This document shows positions 1 to 6,353 of a DNA stretch of 13,552 nucleotides, piece after piece. The first letter of the stretch is position 1, and each line of letters begins with the position of its first letter. Both the position numbers and the translations under genes were made by a program. A model generated the notes under the pieces. It ran no database searches and was not told the origin of the DNA. It saw nothing but the letters and a program-made list of their open reading frames with translations. This stretch comes from an uncultured Collinsella sp. (GTDB lineage Bacteria > Actinomycetota > Coriobacteriia > Coriobacteriales > Coriobacteriaceae): assembly GCA_937934355.1 (NCBI GenBank), contig CALGZY010000284.1:1-13552 (forward strand), given 5' to 3'.

Positions 1-395
1 GCGTCGGTGATGAAGTCACGCATCTGGTCGACGGGCTCCTGCAGCATGTAGTAGCTCTTGTAGATGCCCGAATCTGCCGGGCCGGCGCCCATGTCATAGC
101 TCACGTGGTACTGAGCAGAGACCTCAAGGCCGATGGTCACGTTGTCCTGGGTCTTAACGTCGATGCCAAAACCGTTTTTCATGGTGCGCAGACTCACCGT
201 GGCGGCCTTGCGGTCGATCACGGGCACCTTCATGTGGAAGCCCGCGTTGACGATGCGGTTAAACTTGCCCAGACGCTCGATGATCACGGCATGCTGTTGT
301 TCAACGACATAGCAGGCGTTGGGAAGCAGTAACAACAAAATGATGATGGGAATCAAAAGGCTGGTAAGGGCGGCGATGATACCGGAAAACAGCAT
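1..395 (-). CDS. SPFH/band 7 (stomatin/prohibitin-like) membrane protein, 3'-truncated
   Basis: Open frame entering from the left edge, with its start codon inside the window; 131 codons are visible and the stop lies outside. The ATG at 395 is preceded by AGGAG at 5 nt. Residues 3-25 form one very hydrophobic N-terminal segment rich in Leu and Ile. It is followed by VVEQQHAVIIERLGKFNRIV, GFHMKVPVIDRKA and then IDVKTQDNVTIGLEVSAQYHVS, which is the classic opening of an SPFH domain. Family members are anchored by this N-terminal segment and form large oligomers at membrane microdomains. Their client proteases or partners vary and cannot be told from this fragment. The gene is separated from the phn operon by repeats, a tRNA and terminators, so I see no functional link. 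The family call is firm; the specific role is unknown. Confidence 0.85.
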   Translation of the reverse strand, partial: MLFSGIIAALTSLLIPIIILLLLLPNACYVVEQQHAVIIERLGKFNRIVNAGFHMKVPVIDRKAATVSLRTMKNGFGIDVKTQDNVTIGLEVSAQYHVSYDMGAGPADSGIYKSYYMLQEPVDQMRDFITD

Positions 396-737
396 GGCTT
401 CTCCTCTATTGGGCATACATTGGCACTAGGATACCCGTCCTGGACGGCCCCAAAGGCCCGATGGCAGGGCCAGTGGGCAAAAAAGACCAAATATGAGTAC
501 TGTCACTATTTTAGTAGCAGCCTATTTAGCAAAATAGCACCCTGTCGAACCCGAGATCCTTCCAAATTGAGCCGCTTTGTCTCAAAGCCGAATCAAATTA
601 ACGTACAGCTGTTGCGTAATTATCACAAAATAGACCTCTAGAAATGTTGCCGCCTTTGTGACAGTACTCATATTTGCCGTTTTTTGCCCACTGGGGTTTC
701 GGGCATACGAAATATCGGCATTGGATCCGTAAAAACA
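396..737. other. Intergenic region dominated by a MITE-like element
   Basis: No credible gene here. The stretch holds the upstream region of the SPFH gene, including a perfect small hairpin CCGTCC-T-GGACGG at 435-447, then the inverted-repeat element at 470-694 described separately, then about 40 unremarkable bases before the duplicated segment that begins at 738. I found no convincing -35/-10 pair for the SPFH gene. The region is visibly more A+T-rich than the coding DNA. Confidence 0.6.
470..694. mobile_element. MITE-like element with 37-bp terminal inverted repeats, no ORF
   Basis: The left arm 470-506 and right arm 658-694 are inverted repeats matching at 34 of 37 positions; the three mismatches cluster at 485-487. 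Each arm starts CCAGTGGGCAAAAAA and ends AAATATGAGTACTGTCAC. The 151-bp interior is A+T-rich, lacks a credible coding frame, and holds two small perfect hairpins: CTATTT-AGCA-AAATAG near 522-537 and GCTTTG-TCT-CAAAGC at 574-588. Long, nearly perfect terminal repeats around a short non-coding core are the signature of non-autonomous miniature elements. I see no clear target-site duplication, so an ancient insertion or a folded intergenic repeat family of another kind remains possible. The arms show the element could extrude or fold into a long stem. Confidence 0.6.
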
Positions 738-886
738 GCCTGCCGGCGGACTCGCCAGCTCGCTAAAAACGCTCCGCGTATTCTTTACGCTCGCTCTTTC
801 GCGGGTCCAAGTCCCCGCGATGGGCCCATAACAAAAAAGCTCCCATTGCTGGGAGCTCTTTCATGTAATGGTGCGGGCGAAAGGAC
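738..886. repeat. Copy 1 of a 149-bp tandem duplication containing a tRNA-Leu 3' end and terminator
   Basis: Aligns without gaps to 927-1075 at a constant offset of 189 bp, with 10 differences in 149 positions (about 93% identity). It contains, left to right, a GC-rich palindromic stretch, a 20-nt hairpin at 800-819 (CGCGGG stem), a terminator hairpin at 832-857, and an 18-nt copy (869-886) of the 3' end of tRNA-Leu including CCA. After position 886 the sequence leaves the tRNA, so no tRNA is made from this copy. Confidence 0.9.
832..857 (-). terminator. Rho-independent terminator (duplicate copy)
   Basis: On the minus strand this is a perfect 7-bp stem, AGCTCCC-AGCAAT-GGGAGCT, followed by a run of six T. 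It is the counterpart of the terminator at 1021-1046 in the second copy of the duplication, so minus-strand transcripts from the tRNA-Leu side meet two terminators in series. Confidence 0.75.
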
Positions 887-926
887 GTCCGCGTATCCGC
901 TTCGCGGATCCGCACCGGCTTCGGCC

Positions 927-1075
927 GCCTGCCGGCGTCCTCGCCAGCTCGCTAAAAACGCTCCGCGTTTTCTTTACGCTCGCTCCTTCGCAGGTTCAAG
1001 TCCCTGCGATGGGCGCATAACAAAAAAGCCCCCATTGCTGGGAGCTCTTTCATTTAATGGTGCGGGCGAAAGGAC
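927..1075. repeat. Copy 2 of the 149-bp tandem duplication, running into the tRNA-Leu gene
   Basis: Partner of 738-886. Its right end lies inside the tRNA-Leu gene (18 shared bases, 1058-1075). The internal hairpin at 989-1008 has stem CGCAGG/CCTGCG, whereas copy 1 has CGCGGG/CCCGCG. The G803:C816 pair has become A992:T1005, so the stem survived two changes. The 40-bp spacer between copies (887-926) carries another perfect hairpin, ATCCGC-TTC-GCGGAT at 895-909. Confidence 0.9.
1021..1046 (-). terminator. Rho-independent terminator of tRNA-Leu
   Basis: Minus-strand stem AGCTCCC-AGCAAT-GGGGGCT (7 bp including one G-T pair) followed by TTTTTT. It begins 12 nt after the encoded CCA of tRNA-Leu, the expected place for the tRNA terminator. 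Any phn operon read-through from upstream would also end here. Confidence 0.85.
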
Positions 1076-1144
1076 TTGAACCTTCATGGGGTTGCCCCCA
1101 TACGGACCTGAACCGTACGCGTCTGCCAATTCCGCCACGCCCGC
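1058..1144 (-). tRNA. tRNA-Leu, anticodon CAG, CCA encoded
   Basis: Minus-strand cloverleaf: a perfect 7-bp acceptor stem GCGGGCG/CGCCCGC, a D-arm with GGCGGAATTGGCAGACGC, an anticodon stem TACGG/CCGTA around the loop TTCAGGT (anticodon CAG, reading CUG), a long class II variable arm GGGGGCAACCCC, and a T-loop TTCAAGT. Discriminator A is followed by CCA, which is encoded. The long variable arm and A73 fit leucine identity. The gene has its own promoter and terminator. Its last 18 bases recur at 869-886. Confidence 0.95.
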
Positions 1145-1155
1145 GTGCAGGAATT

Positions 1156-1184
1156 AGAATAACGGAGCGCCGCCGCGAACGCAA
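1156..1184 (-). promoter_or_regulatory. Probable promoter of tRNA-Leu
   Basis: Minus-strand -35 TTGCGT (1179-1184) and -10 TATTCT (1156-1161) are separated by exactly 17 nt. Each matches the sigma-70 consensus at 4 of 6 positions. The -10 lies 11 nt upstream of the mature tRNA 5' end, leaving a very short 5' leader, which is normal for tRNA genes. Confidence 0.6.
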
Positions 1185-1237
1185 GAACTATTTTTGAAAA
1201 AGTTGGCAAGCGTTATTGCACATACATTTAAGGGTTC

Positions 1238-1660
1238 TCACAGCCCCATCATGAATTTAGTATGCGTCCTCTTCATGCCGTGATTCTCGTAAAACCGGTG
1301 AGCATCCAACCGTGCGGCATTTGAGGTCACCTCGATAACCTCGCATCCCTGCTCTCGTGCACACGCAATGGCTCTCTCAAGCAGCAGTGTCCCGCGTCCA
1401 CCACCACGGTATCCCTTGTCAACCACGAGCTCGCAAATCTCGGCCACGGGGTGTTCATGGTGAAGCTGCCGCTCGACGCGCACGTTCACAAACCCGACAA
1501 CGTCATCCTCCTCGAGCACAAAAGCGAAAAATGGTTGACGGGCAAGCTGCCAGCCAAAACGCCTACAGAACGTCAATCGGTCAAATCGAGTGTCCTCAAG
1601 CTGGCACATGAGCTCGTACACCGCGTCGGAATCGGCAACAGTCGCCGTTCGAACTGTCAT
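1238..1660 (-). CDS. phnO: GNAT N-acetyltransferase, PhnO-like (aminoalkylphosphonate acetyltransferase)
   Basis: A 140-residue single GNAT domain that would transfer acetyl from acetyl-CoA to the amino group of aminoalkylphosphonates. In the known pathway this lets 1-aminoalkylphosphonates be used and detoxifies them. As I recall E. coli PhnO (144 aa), the resemblance runs along the whole length: DSDAVYELMCQLE near the N-terminus, QLHHEHPVAEICELVVDKGY in the middle with the acetyl-CoA binding RGGGRGTLLLERA just after it, and DAHRFYENHGM near the C-terminus. The ATG at 1660 has GGGGG at 7 nt. It lies 11 nt after the PHP gene and is the last phn gene. Position and similarity together support phnO over a generic acetyltransferase. 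The following 93 nt contain only a weak candidate terminator. Confidence 0.85.
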   Translation of the reverse strand: MTVRTATVADSDAVYELMCQLEDTRFDRLTFCRRFGWQLARQPFFAFVLEEDDVVGFVNVRVERQLHHEHPVAEICELVVDKGYRGGGRGTLLLERAIACAREQGCEVIEVTSNAARLDAHRFYENHGMKRTHTKFMMGL

Positions 1661-1671
1661 CTTTGGACCCC

Positions 1672-2565
1672 CTAAGCAAGCAGGCGTTCTTGGTCGAACA
1701 GCTGCGCAACGGACTCGCCGGCTTCATCCGGCGTGATGAAACAAGCCCCGACGCACTCGGGGGCGCCATAGCGCCCATGGTAATCGCTACCGCCGGTGCA
1801 CAAGATTCCGTACTGTCGTGCAAGTCTAAAGGCCTCTTCGGTCGCAACGGCATCGTTATCGGGATGAAACGCCTCGATGCCCATCAGACCCGCCTTAACA
1901 AGTGCGGGGATAGCCCCCCACGAGTCCATCTGCTGGGGATGTGCGAGCACGGGCACGCCGCCCTGTTCGCGAGCAGCCCGCACAATTGCAAGTGCGTCGG
2001 GATAGGAAATGTCACGCTCGGCAATACCGCCGTTTTTAAATAACCGACGATACACGCGCTGATATTCGCCATCGCGATAGCCCAACCCCGTAAGCGCCTG
2101 CATGACGTGCTGTTTGTAGACACCAGTGCTTGCCCGCGAGACTTCGACCACGTCAGCCACCGATGCTTTTCGCCCGCAGGGGGCTATCCCTGTACGCTCG
2201 AGCGTCCATGCCTGCCACAGAGTGTTGGCAGTACGGCGGGCAAGCGTTTCGTTTACCAAGAGCTCAAGCGGACCAGATTCATCCGCCGTAGCCGCGAGAC
2301 CGTAGCAAAGAATATGGATCTTGCGTCCGGTTTCCGCGTCAATGCAAGAAGCTTCAACACCCGCAATCACGGGAAAACCCATCTTGCGGGCTTCGGCGCG
2401 TACGGACGACAGCTGGCGCAAACTGTCGTGATCGGTAACGGCAATACCCGAAAGACCCCGCTCACGAGCCTCGGTAATCAATGTCTGCACCGATTGAGAA
2501 CCATCGGAATAAACTGAATGCATATGCAGATCAAATGACCCCTGCACGGATCTATGTTCTTGCAT
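1672..2565 (-). CDS. phnPP: PHP-domain cyclic phosphodiesterase (PhnPP-like), C-P lyase end step
   Basis: A 297-residue PHP-family metallohydrolase of COG0613 type. Metal-site motifs are all present: FDLHMHSVYSDG (H14, H16, D21), TDHDS (D45-H46-D47), VEAS (E71), H84, AHPQQ (H209), EAFHP and GSDYHG (D261, H263). A COG0613 PHP enzyme from the coriobacterium Eggerthella lenta (Elen0235, PhnPP) is known to convert 5-phosphoribosyl-1,2-cyclic phosphate through ribose-2,5-bisphosphate to ribose-5-phosphate and phosphate. The position here, 9 nt after phnL with GGAGG ahead of the ATG and inside the phn operon, makes the same role likely. It would replace both PhnP and PhnN, neither of which is seen. 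The alternative is a general nucleotide or oligonucleotide phosphoesterase; the family is certain, the substrate is inferred. Confidence 0.85.
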   Translation of the reverse strand: MQEHRSVQGSFDLHMHSVYSDGSQSVQTLITEARERGLSGIAVTDHDSLRQLSSVRAEARKMGFPVIAGVEASCIDAETGRKIHILCYGLAATADESGPLELLVNETLARRTANTLWQAWTLERTGIAPCGRKASVADVVEVSRASTGVYKQHVMQALTGLGYRDGEYQRVYRRLFKNGGIAERDISYPDALAIVRAAREQGGVPVLAHPQQMDSWGAIPALVKAGLMGIEAFHPDNDAVATEEAFRLARQYGILCTGGSDYHGRYGAPECVGACFITPDEAGESVAQLFDQERLLA

Positions 2566-2574
2566 CCGTCCCTC

Positions 2575-3309
2575 CTATGCCTGGACAAACCCACCAATCT
2601 GCATGTTGTACTCACGATCGCAAACGCCTTCCATAAACTCCAAATCATGGAAGATCCCCAGCATCGTAGTACCTCCGGCCTTGAGTTGCTCAATCAAATC
2701 GCGGACTCTGACCTTGCTCGCGTTATCGAGGCTGGCAGTCGGCTCGTCCAACAGTAATAGACGTGGACGACGCACCATAGCGCGCGCGATGTTGAGTCTG
2801 AGCTTCTCACCACCCGAGAACGTGTTGGGATACAGGTCCCACAGGGGCTTGGGGAAGTCGAAATGCTCGAGCATACGCGTCGTCTCCTCCTCAATCGCAT
2901 CTTCATCGGCAAACGCCTCGGCGGCACTCGCGCGCACGATTTCACGGGCCGTGGTACGTGGCACGGCATCGAGGAACTGGGAGACATAGCCAATCTCGTA
3001 GTTGCGCAGATAGATCACACGACGCTCATCGAGCATGGCAAGGTCGACCGGGCCAAAGGCCTCGGAATCGTACACGATGTGGCCGCTTTCCGGCAGATTC
3101 GTACGATAGATGCACTTGAGAATCGTTGATTTACCCGAGCCCGAGCGGCCGGTAACGCCCACGAACTCGCCCGGCAGCACGCTCAGCGAGATATGCTCAC
3201 AGCCGCGCACGCGACGGTCGGCGGTATGCAGGGTAAAGCCCTTGGAAAGATCCTCGATCGCAAGGAGTGGACATGCATCAGGCTGAAAGGATTCGATTGA
3301 ATCGCCCAT
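2575..3309 (-). CDS. phnL: C-P lyase ABC-type ATP-binding protein PhnL
   Basis: A 244-residue ATP-binding cassette without a membrane partner. Walker A is GRSGSGKST (54-62), the Q-loop glutamine is in YVSQF (about 111), the signature is FSGGEKLR (164-171), Walker B is LLLLDEP (184-190), and the H-loop is FHD (H221). PhnL acts with PhnG, PhnH and PhnI in forming the ribose-1-phosphonate-5-triphosphate and is not a transporter. The frame stays open 40 codons further upstream, but the ATG at 3309 is preferred: GGAGG lies 7 nt ahead, it overlaps the phnM stop as TAATG, and the protein then matches PhnL in length. The order phnM-phnL is reversed relative to E. coli. Confidence 0.93.
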   Translation of the reverse strand: MGDSIESFQPDACPLLAIEDLSKGFTLHTADRRVRGCEHISLSVLPGEFVGVTGRSGSGKSTILKCIYRTNLPESGHIVYDSEAFGPVDLAMLDERRVIYLRNYEIGYVSQFLDAVPRTTAREIVRASAAEAFADEDAIEEETTRMLEHFDFPKPLWDLYPNTFSGGEKLRLNIARAMVRRPRLLLLDEPTASLDNASKVRVRDLIEQLKAGGTTMLGIFHDLEFMEGVCDREYNMQIGGFVQA

Positions 3310-4616
3310 TACTTGTCCTCCGATCCATCCGTATCCACCACGGCTGCCGGCACGTGGTCGGCGGTCTCGGCGATCGTCGCGGCATCGGTGGCAAAACGGG
3401 CAGACATGCTCGGCAGCGCCGGATACCACATGCGCGAAACCACACGGCCATCCACCAGCGTCGCCGTGATCACGGGATAGGTGCGCTGGCCTTCCTCAAC
3501 CTCACGAATGACCAGAATATCGGCTTTCTTGCCCTCTTCCAGACTGCCAATCTGGTCGTCGGCATGCACGGCGCGCGCCGGGTTGATGGTGAGCATGGCA
3601 AACGCCTCTTCAAGCGGCAGCTTGAAATCATGGTGCAGGGCAAAGGCGCTCTGCAGCATTGCCGTGGGATAGTAATCGGAGCACAGCACGCTCGCCACTC
3701 CGTTGGACACGGCGTCGCGCGCCGAAAGATTGCCCGAATGGCTCTTTCCCAGCAAGATGTTGGGTGTTCCCATGACGGTCGACATGCCACGCTCGCGAGC
3801 AGCGCGCGCCACCTCTAAACTCACCGGGAACTCAGAGATCGTGCAGCCGAGCTCACGCATAAGGTCCAGATGCTCGACCGAATCGTCATCGTGGCTCGCC
3901 AGCGCAATGCCGTTTTCGCAGGCAACATCGGCAAGATATTTGAGCTGCTCAAAGGAAAGCTTGGGCGCCGCCTGCTGAGCGGCAACGATCTGTGCCGCTT
4001 CTTCATCACTCAGCTCATGATCGCCACGAACGCTCTTGCGCCAGATCTCGATATCGCGATATTGACCCTGGCCGGGAGTGTGGTCCATAAATGAAAGCTC
4101 GTCCACCTCGCCCGAGCGCAAATGCCCCTCAACTTGCTCAACCAGATTGACGTTATCGACCTCAAGACGCAGGTGCAGGCGATGACGAATCAGATGGGCG
4201 TTTCGCCCCTCGGTGCGTTTGCAGCCGGCGATAAGCGCCATGATTTTCTCGGTGTTCTCCCAGCGCCGGACCGGCTTGGCATCCATGATGTCCTGCGCAT
4301 ATGCCGAAAGCGAGTGATACATTGTGGTGATGCCATGGGCGATGAGCTCACGCTCGGCCTCGAACAATGCCGTCGAGAAGTCCATGAGCACCGTCGGGCG
4401 CGGCGAGATAACGGTCTCGATATAGTCGGAATGGATATCCACAAGACCAGGCGTGACATAGCCACCATGAGCGTCGATAACGCCGGCTCCCGCGGCGGTC
4501 GCATCGAATTTGCCTTGGCGCTGAATTGCGGCGATCCTGTCGTCTTCGACCACAAGCTCGTAGCCAAAGAGCAGGCGGTCGGGTTGAACAATGATTCCGT
4601 TGCGGATGACGTACAT
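3309..4616 (-). CDS. phnM: alpha-D-ribose 1-methylphosphonate 5-triphosphate diphosphatase PhnM
   Basis: A 435-residue amidohydrolase-superfamily enzyme that releases pyrophosphate from the ribose-phosphonate 5-triphosphate, giving the monophosphate substrate of PhnJ. Visible landmarks are VTPGLVDIHSDYIE (H62, D64), the middle segment ELSFMDHTPGQGQYRD, LASHDDDS (H242), GTPNILLGKSHSGNLSA, LCSDYYP (D314), and TINPARAVHADDQIGSLEEG near the end. The HSD motif replaces the usual HxH of amidohydrolases, as expected for PhnM. The ATG at 4616 has GGAGG at 7 nt, overlapping the region of the phnK TAG stop. The protein ends with an acidic and Ala-rich tail of about 30 residues beyond the conserved fold, probably disordered. 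Confidence 0.95.
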   Translation of the reverse strand: MYVIRNGIIVQPDRLLFGYELVVEDDRIAAIQRQGKFDATAAGAGVIDAHGGYVTPGLVDIHSDYIETVISPRPTVLMDFSTALFEAERELIAHGITTMYHSLSAYAQDIMDAKPVRRWENTEKIMALIAGCKRTEGRNAHLIRHRLHLRLEVDNVNLVEQVEGHLRSGEVDELSFMDHTPGQGQYRDIEIWRKSVRGDHELSDEEAAQIVAAQQAAPKLSFEQLKYLADVACENGIALASHDDDSVEHLDLMRELGCTISEFPVSLEVARAARERGMSTVMGTPNILLGKSHSGNLSARDAVSNGVASVLCSDYYPTAMLQSAFALHHDFKLPLEEAFAMLTINPARAVHADDQIGSLEEGKKADILVIREVEEGQRTYPVITATLVDGRVVSRMWYPALPSMSARFATDAATIAETADHVPAAVVDTDGSEDK

Positions 4617-4627
4617 CGGCGAGCCTC

Positions 4628-5512
4628 CTAAAGAAGCGAATAGACGAGTTCTTGGGTGTAAGCGTGTTGCGGGTCCTGCATGATCTGGTCGGTCAGGCCA
4701 TGCTCGATAACCTGCCCGTCAAGCATGACGATAGTGCGGTCGGCAAGCAGGCGAATCACGCCTAAGTCATGGCTCACCACGACCATCGACACCCCCAGGT
4801 CACGTCGCAGCGACAAAATCAGGTCGAGCACGCGCGCCTGAACCGAAAGGTCCAAACCGGTGGTGACCTCATCCAAGAACAGCAGCGGAGGACGGTTGGA
4901 AAGTGCCTTGGCAATCTGCACGCGCTGCTGCATACCGCCCGAAAACGCGCGCGGCGGATCCTGTTCACGCCGCAAGGGGATGTTCACGCGATCGAGCAGC
5001 TCGCGACCGCGATCGACCATGGAGGAAACGTCTCGGATACCGGCAGCGATCTGCTTCTCGGCGATATTGGAAAGGCTCGAGAAGTTCATGCGCAGGCCCA
5101 GGTAGGGATTTTGGTAGACCATGCCGAAGATCTCGTCGCGGATAAGGCGTTTTTGCTGGCGAGAGAGGTCAAAGCAGTTGCCTTTGCCCCCATCATATGC
5201 AGCGACACGCATATCGCCCGCCGTGGGCTCCTGGTCGAAATAGAGGCACTGCATGAGCGTCGACTTGCCCGAACCAGACTCGCCCACAATGCCCAGAATC
5301 TCACCGCGATGCACCTCGAGCGAGATGTCGCGCACCGCGTGCACCGTGCCGCATACAGGACAGATGTTGCGCTCGAGCTTGGCATGCGGGTCGCGGCAGT
5401 AGTCACAGCCGACGCCAAAACGCTTGGCCAGATGGCGAACGGACAAAACCGGAGCCTTATCCTTAAATTCATGATGAACCGTAGCGGGAAGCATCGTCGT
5501 GCCTTTACTCAT
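4628..5512 (-). CDS. phnK: C-P lyase ABC-type ATP-binding protein PhnK with four-Cys insert
   Basis: A 294-residue ATP-binding cassette of the dipeptide-transporter type that docks on the PhnGHIJ core and is needed for phosphonate turnover. Walker A is GESGSGKST (77-85), the Q-loop is VYQNP (Q134), the signature is FSGGMQQR (190-197), Walker B is LLFLDE (210-215), and the H-loop is SHDL (H248). LADRTIVMLDGQVIEHGLTD and the PQHAYTQELV tail are typical PhnK. Between the first strand and Walker A sits an insert with C36-x2-C39 and C51-x2-C54, a likely zinc or iron knuckle absent from the E. coli protein (about 252 aa). The ATG at 5512 overlaps phnJ by 8 nt and has GGAGG at 9 nt. I read it as PhnK, not a peptide importer ATPase, because of its position. 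Confidence 0.95.
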   Translation of the reverse strand: MSKGTTMLPATVHHEFKDKAPVLSVRHLAKRFGVGCDYCRDPHAKLERNICPVCGTVHAVRDISLEVHRGEILGIVGESGSGKSTLMQCLYFDQEPTAGDMRVAAYDGGKGNCFDLSRQQKRLIRDEIFGMVYQNPYLGLRMNFSSLSNIAEKQIAAGIRDVSSMVDRGRELLDRVNIPLRREQDPPRAFSGGMQQRVQIAKALSNRPPLLFLDEVTTGLDLSVQARVLDLILSLRRDLGVSMVVVSHDLGVIRLLADRTIVMLDGQVIEHGLTDQIMQDPQHAYTQELVYSLL

Positions 5513-6353
5513 CGCTTCCGCCCTCCTCGAGACGCTCTGCGCAATAATCGGTATCGGAGCACTGCCATGCCTTCTTGCCCGTAACGGGATCGATGGTTTG
5601 AGTCATATAGACGCCCGTCGCCCCACAGATGCAGCAGCGCTTACCTTCAAAATCCTCGCGCACAAAGGGATGGTCTTCGAAGGCGAGCGACTCCACCTTG
5701 GTATGGGGCGGCACGGCATAGATCTTCTTCTCGCGACCGGCGCCAAACAAAAAGAGATTCTCGGCATCGTTGAGCTTGGGATTGTCGAAACGCGGAATAG
5801 GGCTCGGCGCCATAACGTAGCGATCCTGCACCATCACGGGATGGTCGGCACCGGTAGTCGTGGAGCCATAGCGCACGATCTGCTCAAAAAGCTCCAGATA
5901 TGCCCCGGTGTACTCAGCTTCGGCGTGCAGACGGCGCGTCACGCTTTCGCGCGCCTCGTAGGTGCGCAGGGGCTCTGGCATGGGAACCTGCAGCACCATG
6001 AGTTGTTCGCGCTGCAGCGGACGCTCAGGGATACGGTGACGGCTCTGGATGAGCGTCGCGTCCGCCGTGGACGTGGTGGTCTCGACGCCGGTAGTCTCGT
6101 GCACGAGGCTGCGAATAGACACGGCATTGACGCTCGCGTCCGAGCCCTGGTCGATTACCTTGAGCACGTCATCGGGACCGATGCACGACAACGTGACCTG
6201 CAGGCCACCCGTACCCCAGCCGCGGCCGATGGGCATCTCGCGGCTGGCGAACGGCACCTGGTATCCGGGAATGGCGACGGCCTTCAAGATGGCGCGGCGA
6301 ATCTCGCGCTTGGAGCCCTCGTCCAAAAAGGCAAAGTTATAGTTGCGCTGCAC
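5505..6353 (-). CDS. phnJ: C-P lyase radical SAM enzyme PhnJ
   Basis: A 282-residue catalytic subunit that cleaves the C-P bond of ribose-1-phosphonate-5-phosphate, giving the alkane and a 1,2-cyclic phosphate. The [4Fe-4S] ligands are C240, C243 and C265 and the thiyl-radical cysteine is C271, each one position off E. coli C241, C244, C266 and C272. The glycyl-radical glycine of AIPGYQVPF is G30 (E. coli G32). Other signatures are GWGTGGLQVT, VIDQGSDASVNAVSIR, SPIPRFDNPKLND, LFGAGREKKIYAVPPHT and CSDTDYC. The residue set appears complete, so the enzyme should be active. The start is GTG at 6353 with GGAGG at 9 nt, and it overlaps phnI by 17 nt, which suggests coupled translation of the two core subunits. 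Confidence 0.97.
   Translation of the reverse strand: MQRNYNFAFLDEGSKREIRRAILKAVAIPGYQVPFASREMPIGRGWGTGGLQVTLSCIGPDDVLKVIDQGSDASVNAVSIRSLVHETTGVETTTSTADATLIQSRHRIPERPLQREQLMVLQVPMPEPLRTYEARESVTRRLHAEAEYTGAYLELFEQIVRYGSTTTGADHPVMVQDRYVMAPSPIPRFDNPKLNDAENLFLFGAGREKKIYAVPPHTKVESLAFEDHPFVREDFEGKRCCICGATGVYMTQTIDPVTGKKAWQCSDTDYCAERLEEGGSDE

Noticed and set aside
420..641. 73-codon plus-strand ORF across the inverted-repeat element
   Set aside because: It spans one arm and the core of the MITE-like element without a ribosome site or recognisable protein features.
738..1075. CRISPR array
   Set aside because: Only two copies, 149 bp long with a 40-bp spacer, overlapping a tRNA; this does not resemble CRISPR repeats.
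684..1079. 131-codon plus-strand ORF with internal repeated protein sequence
   Set aside because: It is a translation of the two 149-bp repeat copies and runs into the antisense of tRNA-Leu. The repeat is explained by terminators, tRNA 3' ends and hairpins, and there is no ribosome site.
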